This document shows, in pieces, positions 46,481 through 57,524 of a stretch of DNA of 64,000 nt. This DNA is from Warburgia ugandensis (taxonomy: Eukaryota > Streptophyta > Magnoliopsida > Canellales > Canellaceae): contig CP141127.1 in the NCBI GenBank assembly GCA_035236585.1, forward strand, positions 67,809,495 to 67,873,494, in the 5' to 3' direction. Position 1 is the first letter of the stretch; each line of letters starts with the position of its first letter. The notes under the pieces were generated by a model. That model did no database searches and was not told the DNA's origin. It saw only the letters and a list, made by a program, of their open reading frames with translations. Position numbers and translations under genes: made by a program.

Positions 46481-47754
46481 CTTGTACTCAATAATAGCTT
46501 GTGGGTCTGCCATGGGGTTAGGAATTTGATTTTTTACCCCTTCCCTATGGGTACGTTGAATCTCAGGATCTAATGGTACTAACATAGTGTTCTGAGATTG
46601 ACAACCTTGCATGCACTAAGATGAAAACCTATCTAAATGATGCAACCTAACTCTAAATGTGACTCTGAACTCTATATCATACACAACCAATTCTAATGGT
46701 TCACTAATGAGCTGTTTTGATAATCTTTATTAATTTGTAGGGTGGTAGCTTTTAGACCTTGATCTAGACAACTTCTCCTTATATCTAGGCTCAACTATTG
46801 CTTACCAGTTATGCCCTACTCTAAAGTGGTTAATACAATTCTCATGGAAGGAGGCATTTAGACCTCAATAATTGTTAAAGAAAGGCATGGGGAAATCACT
46901 TGGAATTTTGATACCCATTATAACCACAATGATTACGAGCCACTGGAGTGGCAATATATCTCCTCTTAAAAGGGTCCTACAAGCTCGAAACCTAAAGTCT
47001 CTTACTACTTGATTTTAAATTAAGGTTTTAATGGTTGGGATCATGAACATACAAGAAATTGATCTGATTACTTAGGTGGGCCAAGCATCTTGGTGATGAA
47101 ATCCAGTCTTTATCTTATGAGGGTTCCTACCAGGTCCTTACTACTAATGTGTGCTATCCACCATAAAGAAGTAAATGTGCAATGCAATACAAGGAAAGGA
47201 AACTAATGCCTACCTATATGGTATCTAATAAGTAACCTTTGTTAAATAGGTGCATTCTAATAGAACAACCTTAAATAAAATGCAACAAGTATAACAAATG
47301 ATCCTAAACTATATGAATTACACTGCTTATCAATATGTGAATGACACTAATGCAACTACATTAAGAAAATAAATGATAGTAAGAAAAGTTTACAGTGAGG
47401 TTTCTGATGAAGACCGAGTGTAGGCCACAACATCCTACACTTGGCCTATGTTATTACAACCCATTTAAAATGAAATAAAGAATTACAAACTACAATGGGG
47501 CCTCACTACAAGTTCAGTTAAAAAACTAATATAAGAAAGCAAGAAAATCCTAATTAAGTTGATGAAGCTTTGACCCACATGATCACTGTGGCTCCTTTTT
47601 CCAAATTCCCCTTGCACAAAAACAAAGAAATATGTCAGCTTTTGAGGAATTATCATAATATGCAAGAATGATGCAAAAATCCTAATCTAATTTTACATAA
47701 AACTAAGTCAAAAGATAAACAATCAAAACAAATATGCAACCACAAATCCATTGT
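46481..47754 (-). other. Leader of element D
   Basis: Non-coding. Reverse complement aligns with 16270-17370 of C (for example 'gtagtgaggccccattgtaa' at 47493 reversed and 16506). No separate feature is seen. Confidence 0.65.
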
Positions 47755-47774
47755 GATCCCTGACAATGGTGCCA
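47755..47774 (-). other. Primer binding site of element D (tRNA-Asp type)
   Basis: The minus strand reads TGGCACCATTGTCAGGGATC. The Athila-type site is TGGCGCCGTTGCCGGGGATC, so four bases have changed, all transitions. This is the best preserved primer site of the family in the window. Confidence 0.8.
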
Positions 47775-47782
47775 AAAACTTG

Positions 47783-48155
47783 GTGTAGCATTAAAATTAC
47801 TTTCAACTCATGAATCAAAGTAGTAATTGCATGCAAGAAAGGTTGATAACATAATGAATGTCACAAAAATTTCAATTGATTGGATCTTATTTAAGTTAAT
47901 TATCTTAGCCAAAGAGAGATTGTTTTGATCATACCAGGAATTTAAACAACATGTAATTGGAAACATGCATAAAATTAAAAATGTAAACTAAAGGAAACTT
48001 TCTAAAAATAAAGATATTCAATGGAATTAGAAACTTTCCCAACTAACATGAATTCAGTAAAAGAAACTAATGTAAAACTAGAATAATGCCTATAATTTAT
48101 AACACATGAACCATAATTGGGTTCTTTTTATACAAAATTAAATACTTATTAGCCA
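47783..48155 (-). mobile_element. 5' LTR of element D with a large internal deletion
   Basis: Only about 370 bases remain. On the minus strand it starts TGGCTAATAAGTATTTAATT, runs to 'ggcattattctag' (as 24166-24240 in C) and then jumps to 'ttttacattagtttctttt', which belongs about 2.3 kb further on (26540). It ends with 'gctacacca' before the primer site. The deletion lies at a 'ttctag' match and removes the promoter. Confidence 0.75.
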
Positions 48156-48380
48156 CTTAGGCCATCAATATTACTTATAATCATAGGATGAAGATATGGC
48201 TTGGATATAAATGAGAAGATGTACCCTAAAGCCTTGTCTAGACATCAAGTTAAAACTGCATCCAAAACTGATGGAAGTGAGCTAGAAAACCATTGAGTAT
48301 GAGATCGGTGTAGCTCATTGCTATGGTACCATTTGGAGTGTGAGTTTTCATAGAAAAAGAACAATTCAACACATTACAAT
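48156..48380. other. Unassigned stretch between element D and the inverted 4.8 kb LTR relative
   Basis: No coding signal and no clear match to other parts of the window. It may be a diverged end of the adjacent LTR. Confidence 0.4.
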
Positions 48381-51300
48381 ATCAGTAAGAATAAGAGTGA
48401 GATTGCCCCATGTTGCAGTGTGATCCATACTACCACGCTTGGATAACTGCCCTGTTCACCACTAATACTATAGTGAAAAATATTGTGTCACTGCCCATAT
48501 GGGGAGACAGGACTTTCACAGTGGTGGCCTTCCCATAATTGCCCCACCCAACTTTTAGCCTCTCATAGGGCAAGGTACCATCATATCATCAAATTTTGGG
48601 AAGCGGGTGGCCAAACCCTCATAAGTCCCCTAGCATAGTATCCCCAAGCTTATGCCTGTTTAAAACAAAACCACAAGCCTCCATGCTTGTATGTAAAATA
48701 GGTTTCATATGTATCAGACAATTTGTCTGTTTACTTAGGGCTGGAATATCTTCTAGTTTCATATCCACTTAAAGTCTTTTCCTCAATTCTAACTTAACCA
48801 CTTCATATGTGTTTAGTTGGATCATAAGGGTTTCAGGGGATTTAATACAAGTATTAACATTGCAGTTGTCAACATTTCTGGATATAAGATCATGTATTCA
48901 ACATGTACATTCCATGTACATGCATTCATAAAATCCTCCTACCTTCAAGTGGTGATCCATCTCTTCAGATCTTCCATGATCCTGACTGATGTATGAAATC
49001 TGTAAATCCATACATACTGTCAATGTATATAAAATATGAATAATCCTATATTTTTTATCCTATCTATATTCTTTGTTTAATCTTGTCCTTTGATATAAAG
49101 GATCTAAATCTTGTGTCCTATCATGATCTATCTTCCTCATTTGTGTATTCCTTTCTTTGATCTTGATCTTTCATAGATCCTTTGATCAACAATTTATACT
49201 TGTTGAAAAATATCAAGGACTTAGATCTTCTATCATCTAGTTCTTCTTTGATCTAAGTTTAGTTGTTTGATCATCCTTAAGGAGGATGATCTTAGTTCTC
49301 TTCCTTGAATCATATTTGATCAAGGGTTCAAATCTTCTATTTGATCTAAGATCTGCTATTCTATTTGATCTAAATTGCAAGCAATATATATATATCATCA
49401 AGAAGTATTTATTTCTTTTTATTGTTCTTGATCATTGAAGATCCCATGAATCTTGTTTGATCATCCTTATCTTACTTACAATTTTTATTAGGGTTAAATA
49501 ATTTACTAACCTTTTATGCTCTTATTATTATTGTTCAACCAGTTAATGTTTTAATGGTTGAAGATAACTTATTTCATCCTAAGTCCAGACTACTCCTCTT
49601 ATTTCCAATTGGCTAAGGCTTACTAGCTGAATGGTTGAACATAAAGTGGTTACTTCAATTCTCATGTAAGAAGGCGTTTAGACCTCACAAATGTCAACGA
49701 AAGGTAGGGAAGGAGCGAGGCTCTATTAGAGAACCCCCTTAACCACAATGTTCAACATTCACTATAGTGGCCTTAGCTCAACCTTTCATAAGGTTCCTAT
49801 GAGCATTTTAACCCTAAGTACTCTTTCTAATTGATTTTAATTAAATCCATGAACATTTAAAATGTCATTCATGGGGTTTATTATTCTCCTAGTTTGGGCC
49901 AAGGATTTGATAATCCTTATATTATCCTACTAATTATAGCCCCTACTAATATTAAGTCAAAGTCATTCACTCATCTTAATTGTCCATGAATCTCTATATT
50001 TCATTAGTTTACATTTTTGGTGATTTATGCTCATTACAACTACTTAACATTTGAATATATAATTAAAATTTGACAATAAATAAATCATAAACTTTAAAGC
50101 ATAAATCCAATATAAATTTGACAACTATTTATAATAACATGCTTCCTATGAATGTAACTTAACCTAATGAAATAAAACTATACTTAAACTAACATGATCC
50201 TAAGTTCTAAAATACATGAAATTTTACTACTAATCTAATAGAATCATGCTAAAATGTCAAATTTAAACTAACATGGCCCTAAGATAATTAAATATATCAA
50301 GTAGTAACAAACTAATAACATTTAGAGCATAGCATGCTAAAATTTAAGAATTACACTATCTTGCTTCCTAATTTATAACATAAATCACATTTATAATTCT
50401 ATTATCAAATAAAAGACAATGAAACTAATTAGTTTAAGATTATTGGAAAATTTTACTTATGATCCAACCATTAGATCTTAAATCTTTTCCTTTAGATCAA
50501 GGGTTTTAATTTCATTTAGGGTTTTTACTCCATTAAGATCCAAAGATCATATCCACTTATTTTTGTCATATTTAATCCATGATCTAACTGGATTCCATCA
50601 TAATATCATACATTCAATTCATCCTAAGGGTCTGATCATACTTGATCTCATTGATCAAGTGGGTCCCTTTGTATTTTTAGGTTATTTCTACCATAAAGGG
50701 TAGATTCCTCAATTTATGTTAAATCTATCAAATTAAATCATGGATATTACATTATTTCAATATTATATCATCATTAAATCAGATCCCCAAGTTCTGATCA
50801 TCCTAGATATTGAAGATCATGAAAGTTAGAACCTTAATTCCTAAAAATAGAAAGTTTCTTACAGAATTTTATCCATTTTATGATTTTAGACGAAAATAGA
50901 CATTAGAAGCTTTTCATAGCTTCTTTTTTGTCGTAATTTGAAGTTTAGATGACTCCATAATTGAAGACTAAAGTTCACAGTCGTTTCGAAGGTCCAGATT
51001 TGATCTGGGCCCTGTGGAATGGACAACTGGGATTAGTAGGGTGGATCTAGTTGGGCAAAACTGTTGCTGCGCTACTGTCACTAAGACGCACGCGATAACG
51101 TACTCCCCTGGACCGGCATTGGCGAGGGGCCGTTTTATCAGGACAGCGTTGAATGAGGAACACACGCGCAGAGATGTTCCCACAGGGCGCGTTTCCATGA
51201 GGCATCCCACAGCGGCATCTCAGGATACCGATCTTCTTAGGAAGATCAGATAGTCCGTTTTGGACCATCCAATCAATTCCTCTTCAATTAAAGGCTCAAA

Positions 51301-52508
51301 CTTGATAAAAATTCTTGAAAAATCTACCCTAGGGGTTTTGGACCCTTTTGGATCAATTTGACAGATCAGATTTTTCATCTAAGCCCTCCATCATCCAGAA
51401 ATTAAGGTTTCTTGTCCTTACTTGATTTTTATACTTTTTAACCTAAAACAAATTTTAGAAAAATAAAATTTACATAAACTAACATGAAATAAGTATAATA
51501 AGTGTTTTCACCTACTTGATTGGAGAAAGACATTGATTTGCAGCCCAATTTTAAATAAATATCCCTTTGATGATAAGATAGCCCGATAACCTCTCATTTT
51601 GTGATTTTCCATTGATGGCACTGTTGGATCTTGAAATTGGTCGGGGGTTTTGTAGATAAGGTAGTCTAGGGTCATTGGATGGTGGGATTATGAGTATTAA
51701 CTTGGAACAGAGTTCCTAATTGAATTTAGGTCTCTTGTTCCAATCTAGAGAGAGGAGAGAGAAAGTGAAGGAAGAGAGATTTTGAGGAGTTTTGGAAATT
51801 TGGGAAGGAATTTAGATCTAGTTTATTAGGATAAGCAAGATGGTTTCATACAAATTTTAATGAACATTTTTGGAGGAATTTTGGGGGTGTTTTTATATTT
51901 TTCATAATTACTTGTAATAATTATGTTTTAATTCTTTTGAATATTAAATTAACATTGGATCCTCCACTACAACCTCCTTCTCCACTATTAGTTGGTAGTG
52001 GTTTTTCCACTCATTGCATGATTTTTGGCTGATGGATTCATTTGTGGGTCCCTGTGGGCCCCACAGAGGTGTGAAAAGACCATTTTGCCCTTTTATGGAG
52101 AAAAATTCATTTTATTCCCCCGACCTTGGAATCAAGTGTACTTAGTGGTGTTGGAATCATATTTTTGAGTATATTCTAAATATTGAAGTCTTAGATCTTG
52201 GTATTTAATAGAGTGGAATGGAGGAATAAGATTCATGTGGCCGACCCCTAATTAGGATAAGGTCTTGATGATGATGATGATTCATAAAATGGAGAAGGTT
52301 AGGTATTTTTCATTTTAACTTAGAATTGAACATACTTAGTGCCATTTTGATATATTTTTGAGTACATTCATAATTTATAAGTTTTAAATCAGGTTTTAAT
52401 CTCTATAAAAAGAGAATTTCCAATAACCTAATATTTTAGCCTAGAATTTCTAAAAACTCAAACTTTATTGATTTTCTCAATCAATTTACAAAAATTGAGG
52501 TTATTACA
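48380..52508 (-). mobile_element. Inverted relative of the 4.8 kb LTR (left end uncertain)
   Basis: The minus strand starts TGTAATAACCTCAATTTTTG at 52508 and follows 32407-35512 and then 42993-43950 collinearly. Landmarks: 'ccactaagtacactt' (52140 reversed, 32730), 'gggcaaaatggtc' (52085 reversed, 32786), 'ccaattggaaataagagga' (49605 reversed, 35496) and 'aaacagacaaattgtct' near 48725, reversed against 43628. It lacks the TRIM complex. A typical GGTCATCACA end was not found on the left, so it is truncated or more diverged there. The GC-rich patch 51010-51240 is the counterpart of 33880-33960 but differs in sequence. The frames in it have no known domain. Confidence 0.75.
51887..51900 (-). promoter_or_regulatory. 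Putative TATA box of the inverted LTR relative
   Basis: The minus strand reads AAATATAAAAACACCCC, at the position of CCTATAAATACCCC in 32407-44701. Confidence 0.5.
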
Positions 52509-55010
52509 TTATAGACCATTTGCTAAGGTTATAAATGAAGAAATATGATTAAAGACATGAACCCAAAGAAAGTGAATTACAATGCCTAAGTAGCATTTAT
52601 AACTAAGGAAATGCCATTTAATGTAGACAGGTGACCATGCCCACTTAAAATGCTATGTAAAAGGCCATGGTGAATGATATACCATTAAAATGCTATGAGA
52701 CACTAAAATTAATGTTATGCTTATGATATGTACATGTTGCTTGAATGCTATGATGAGACTATGTAATACTATGCCATAGTGATGCTATGGAATGTTTCTA
52801 ATTATTCCATGTATATGTCACATGTTATGCCATTTGATTATGCTATGTAAGAGCATTAGACATGTTATACTATTGCATTAAGAATGAAATGGAATACCAT
52901 GATTAGTGACTTTGTGTACATTATATAAATGCTACTAGAATTGCTAATTAGGACCTATGGAGATCATCAAGTACCCTAAGAGAGAACAAGTTTATGGCAT
53001 AGGAAATGACACTTGACATGGTACTTAAATGAAGGGAAATGTCATATGATGATGTACGTAGACTATGAGTGTGACATGAAGATGAATATGACATAACCTA
53101 TGGAAATGCCATAATGAACTAAGCACCATGAGTATGTCATGGAATTTGACATGAAATAATCTATGAAAATGCTACATACAAAACATATAACAATGATATA
53201 AGCCATGAAGTAATACTTAGGTTATACATTAGTGACCAAAGTATTGAATATGAAACATCTTGGTATTGATTATGAAAGTGGAAATCAAATGAACATGGCT
53301 GGTTGAACAATTATTATAAGACATGAACTTGAGTTGGTAAGAAAACATGTTCATGAAGCACCTAGCACTATTATCTAGGAATTGATAGAACCGTTATATG
53401 AAAACTCAATTGAAACTATACTTCCACTATAGTTTGATTATGTTATCTATGTCTTTGAAAATAATTACATGAAAGAACTTGGAAAAGCAAAGCTAAGAAA
53501 GGTAAATGTGTAGAAAAACATTGAAAGGCACTGCATGGAAAAAGTCATGGAAAAAGGAATGCTTGAAAAAATCTTGAAATGGAAAGCATAGAAAAAGTAT
53601 TGAAAAGGGATGCATTGAAAAACTTTGCAAGGATTTTCATGGAAATGCCATGGAAAAGGGAGCATCAAGAATGCACCGGTTTTGAATAAGAAATAAATGT
53701 GAAAGGCAATATGACATGTATTGACCTAGTTTTGGCATGAATATGAGAACCCTTTCATCTTATTGATGGAGAGGAGTTCTAGGTAGGATCTTATATGATC
53801 TGACATATAAGTGAGAGGTCACATGTCTATTTTGTTTTTTGGAGTTGGTTGAAACCTATAAGTATATGGTTTTGATTTTGAAACTTATGAGGATGGTTAT
53901 GCATAACTCATGTGAGTATGTGGTTTTAATTTTAAAACTTACAGGGATGATGATACGTAATGATTGTAAGTATATCGTTTTGATAAAGACGGTGATATGC
54001 AACACCTATAAGTCCAAAAATCTATAACTTGGCATGGGCTTACATGTCGGTCATTTTGAGAGTTAGACTAGAGCCAGTGGTAAGATGGTTGTACCATTTA
54101 GTGAGTAGTACTTGACTCAGTTATCGACTAATAAGTTGAACTAGAGTAGCTCTAGATTCCTTTACTGATGAGTTGAGTTAGAGTACATATTACTTGAGGA
54201 ACTCTTAGAAGTGAACCCCCTAATCTATTACAGATGATTTTAATGCAACAATCATGATGATGTTTTGATAATTCATAGCATTTCCACTATTGTAGTTTAA
54301 CTGAGATAGCTTTTGTCATCTATTTGCATACGTACACATGCATAAGTTGTGAATAGTAAACATCAAGGAATGATATGACATTATATACTTAGATACCCGA
54401 ACCATAATGCTAGACATGGATATCTAGAAATTATGAGTAAGACCTTGCTAGATTTGGCATCTATTCATGTATTTGAATTGAACCACATTCTATCTTAGAC
54501 ATGAAACCATGATGCATACTTCTCTATTGGCTCTATAAGCTTTTTTCCAATTGAGCATTGTGCTCACCCCTAGCCAAAATTTTAGGAGAGAGCTTGAAGG
54601 GTTGAGAATTATCAACATTTGCTTGATATAGATATAAGTCTAGGTGGAAATCCTTAGTTGGTTATGAACTTTATGAATGAATGTAATATTAGATGTGGAC
54701 TTTTATCTTAATGTTATGAATTTGGACATAGCTATGACTATCAGAATCCTGACGTGTGATTCTTGTTTGCATACACTATTATTTTTTGCTTATTTTGATG
54801 CTACGAATGAAGTTTGATGGGTGGCCCCTGTGCGGATTGTGGGATTTTCTAAATTACTTATGTTACCTATGGGTTTTGCTACACTACATATTCATATGTT
54901 TTTAAATAGGAATTTTGGTACATTATTTGTTTGATAAACCAAGATGTTATAGGAAGATTTCAAAACTTGTTTCTAACTTCCCCTTTGTCAGATTTGTGGA
55001 GTTAATATCT
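52509..55010. other. Unclassified AT-rich sequence, probably old retroelement debris
   Basis: No coding motif. 52600-53250 is rich in 'atgctatg' and 'catggaat' phrases. 53460-53690 is a purine-rich run of 'tggaaaaag'-like phrases. 'gagcattgtgctcacccc' at 54551 is a short hairpin phrase I associate with chromovirus LTRs, but no LTR ends were found. Confidence 0.45.
53848..54008. repeat. Short degenerate tandem repeat, about three units
   Basis: 'taagtatatggttttgattttgaaactta' (53858), 'gagtatgtggttttaatttt' (53913) and 'taagtatatcgttttgataa' (53967) recur every 54-56 bases, with 'gatgatgatacgtaa'-like phrases between. Units are strongly diverged. Confidence 0.6.
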
Positions 55011-55298
55011 TACTTACTGCCATTCATAGCATTTAAAGGCTATGATGATAGTAGTAGCAGGTGAAAGGGATGAACCAGTATGTATCACACAATATGCTAT
55101 GAATGAAGCTTCAAAACAAGATAAAAGAGAGAGCAGCTTTCAAAGAACAATAAAATTTACTTAACTCTAGCAATTACAAAATGAAAATCATACAAAACCA
55201 CAAGAATCAATAAGACCAATGTACTGCAACCTAATGAATTGAATTAAGGAGTTAGACTTTACTCAATCCCTTCAATTGATCCACACCTTGATCTCCTG

Positions 55299-55301
<3 letters not shown>

Positions 55302-55359
<58 letters not shown>
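55302..55359. repeat. (CT)n microsatellite, about 29 units
   Basis: Uninterrupted CT dinucleotides following 'gtctt' and ending before 'ccacattcc'. Confidence 0.95.
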
Positions 55360-55361
<2 letters not shown>

Positions 55362-55810
55362 CATTCCTTTGGATGTCCAAGCCTCTTCATCTTATAAAGA
55401 GTGAGGAGTAGCTACTATTAGTAACTACTCCCTATCTCTTTGGGCCTCCCATTCATCTACCATTGACTCACTCCTCTAATCACACCATCCATTGATGAAA
55501 ATAGAAAGGGTCTAGGTGCTTTCTCTCTATAGGTTTAATAAGTCCCTTTTGTTTGTAAGAAGTCAAGGAATTAGATTACTTCTAGCTAGTAGCTGTCCTT
55601 ATGACACATGATTGCAACATAGTGTAGCCATCCTTAAAATCTCCACCCATCATCTCTCCATCCATTTCCAATTATCTGGTTTTAACTTGATCATCGCTTT
55701 AGGAAACCATCAAGTGAAATCCCTCATCATCACATGATATCCCATACTCTATCTTACCATCCATATGTTATACATTCCTCCATTTTATACATTCCTAACC
55801 TTGCGGGCCC

Positions 55811-55995
55811 TTGTTGTGTGTACGATTGGAGTGAGTGGAACCCATGTATGATCTTCCACTTTCACACCATAGTGTGAGTGATCTAAGCTTGCATGAACTT
55901 GGTGGTTGTTGTGTGTATGAATGGAGTTAGTGGAACCTATGTATGATCTTCCACTTTCAAGTGCGAGTGATCTAGGTTTGCATGAGCTTGGTGGT
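55811..55995. repeat. 95 bp imperfect tandem duplication
   Basis: 'ttgttgtgtgtacgattgga' (55811) and 'ttgttgtgtgtatgaatgga' (55906) start two units. Both run on with 'atgatcttccactttca', 'gagtgatcta' and 'gcatgarcttggtggt'. The second lacks about ten bases near 55965. Confidence 0.85.
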
Positions 55996-56335
55996 GAAAT
56001 ACATGGAATGATACACAAAGACTTGGGCTTCTACTTCTTCAGTTGTTCCAGTTCATCAAAATCAGATCTTGAGCCATCTAAATTTGATTAGTGACATAAA
56101 TTGTTGATTAGTTTGATCTCTCCACTTGGATATTAACATAAAACCTACAAAAAATAGAAAAATAATAATTCTATTATTATTTTACCAATGGTTTTAAACA
56201 TATTTATCTTTATATGGTGATCTAACCTGGAAAATTAATTAGTTTTATGGCTAGATCAAAATTAATTGGTTTAGTTCAAATCAGTCATATGAGTCTAAAA
56301 ATAATCAATCTAATGAACTAAAACAATAAAAAATT

Positions 56336-57480
56336 TGGGATTTTTGAATACAATATTGAGCACTCAACATATAGCTACCGTGGGTTTATATTCTATAATT
56401 TCTGATCATTTCTCTAAGTTACATGTAAAATTTGGAGAAACAAATGGCAATATAGAACCAAGATCAATCAAAACTTTAGCAACATGCTTGGAGATGTGAA
56501 GAGTACCTTAGAAAATTAACTTGGATGCATGAGCATCTTGTTTAGTGATAATGCAAACCCTTCCTTGGACTTTGGGTTTGAGGGTTGTTGTTGTTCACAC
56601 GTTTTCATAAATCTTTGATCATATGGTCAATCTTATCACACTTGAAGTAAGCTCCCATTGAGCAATGACATGGTCTTGATTCATGGAATTTTCCACATCT
56701 ATGACTTGTTCTACGACCCTCTTTTCTCCATTTGGTTCAAATTTCGTTCTATTATTATTTCTCTATTTTGGCCTTTGCTAAAAGTTGGTAGAGTTTTTGA
56801 TTGCCAGCCTCTTGTCCTTCATCTTTTAGAACAATTCATTGTCTCTTTCAATGATTTGGGCTTTGTCAACTACCTCCCTTTATTTTTGTAACTTTAGAGG
56901 TGACATTTTGCTCTGAATGTTTGGTAATAGCCCTTTTGAATTTTTTCACATTTTGTATGCCATCATCTAGACAATTAGGTGCAAACCTGGATAGCTCTAC
57001 AAATTTATTTTTATATTGTGCTACTATTAGATTCCCTTGAATTAGCTTCATAAATTCAATTTTCTTCTTGTCTTTAACATGTCAATGAATATTTCTCATA
57101 TAATAGTTATGTAAATTTATTCAATTCTATAGTTTCATTTTTCTAAACTATTATTCTCTTAATCATTGTCCATCAGTGTTCTAGTTGATCTTCAAGCATG
57201 AATACTGCTGAAACTACCCTATTCTTGTTAGGACATTTCATGGCCTCAAAAATCTTCTATAACCAATAATCCATCTTCCAGCTTTGGTTGGGTCTAGAGC
57301 GCCTTTAAAAGAATGTGGACTTAGCCTTAAATTCCTTAGGACTATAATTGTTGTTCTCAATTTTTGATCCTTTTCTATTATTATTATTATTATTTTTTAT
57401 TTTTTATTTTTACCCTCCAAAGCTCTATGTACACCATCTAGGTTAGAGTAGGATTCATTGGAGGTTGTCATCTCCACAAA
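56336..57480 (-). pseudogene. Chromovirus-type gag to protease fragment, degenerate
   Basis: 57466 is a possible start. 57051-56866 encodes LIQGNLIVAQYKNKFVELSR, then FAPN, the capsid motif of Tekay/Del-type gag. Near 56675-56630 a zinc-knuckle relic reads YFKCDKIDHMIKD, with flanking cysteines lost. 56560-56340 encodes ITKQDAHASKLIF, a stop, then VLIDLGSILPFVS, the protease active-site region (usual form VLFDSGATHSFIS). It is cut off at about 56336, so RT onward is missing. It lies just inside the LTR and primer site on the right, as expected for the 5' half of a minus-strand element. Confidence 0.75.
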
Positions 57481-57503
57481 TTTTCTAAAATCACTACTCT
57501 AAA

Positions 57504-57524
57504 CCTTTGCTCTAATACTATACC
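57504..57524 (-). other. Primer binding site, initiator-Met type, with a small insertion
   Basis: The minus strand reads GGTATAGTATTAGAGCAAAGG next to the LTR. Compared with TGGTATCAGAGCCAAGG it has extra bases and substitutions in the middle. Its position between LTR and gag supports the call. Confidence 0.6.

Larger units (their letters stand above)
28126..48155 (-). mobile_element. Athila-like Ty3/gypsy element D, degenerate, split by a solo LTR
   Basis: On the minus strand: deleted 5' LTR (48155-47783), Asp-type primer site, leader, gag, protease, RT, RNase H, integrase, 3' non-coding region, then truncation at 28126 before the polypurine tract and 3' LTR. It is the same family as element C, with domains matching one by one. 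The protease is split by a solo LTR (32407-44701). C and D lie tail-to-tail about 1.2 kb apart. Confidence 0.85.
55011..56335. other. Unclassified region with simple and tandem repeats
   Basis: No coding motif or LTR termini recognised. It contains a (CT)n tract and a duplicated stretch of about 95 bases, listed separately. The chromovirus remnant begins at its right edge. Confidence 0.45.

Noticed and set aside
51014-51268. Three overlapping frames on both strands resembling a small gene
   Set aside because: They sit in a GC-rich patch of an LTR. There is no conserved domain and the direct LTR copy has different sequence here.
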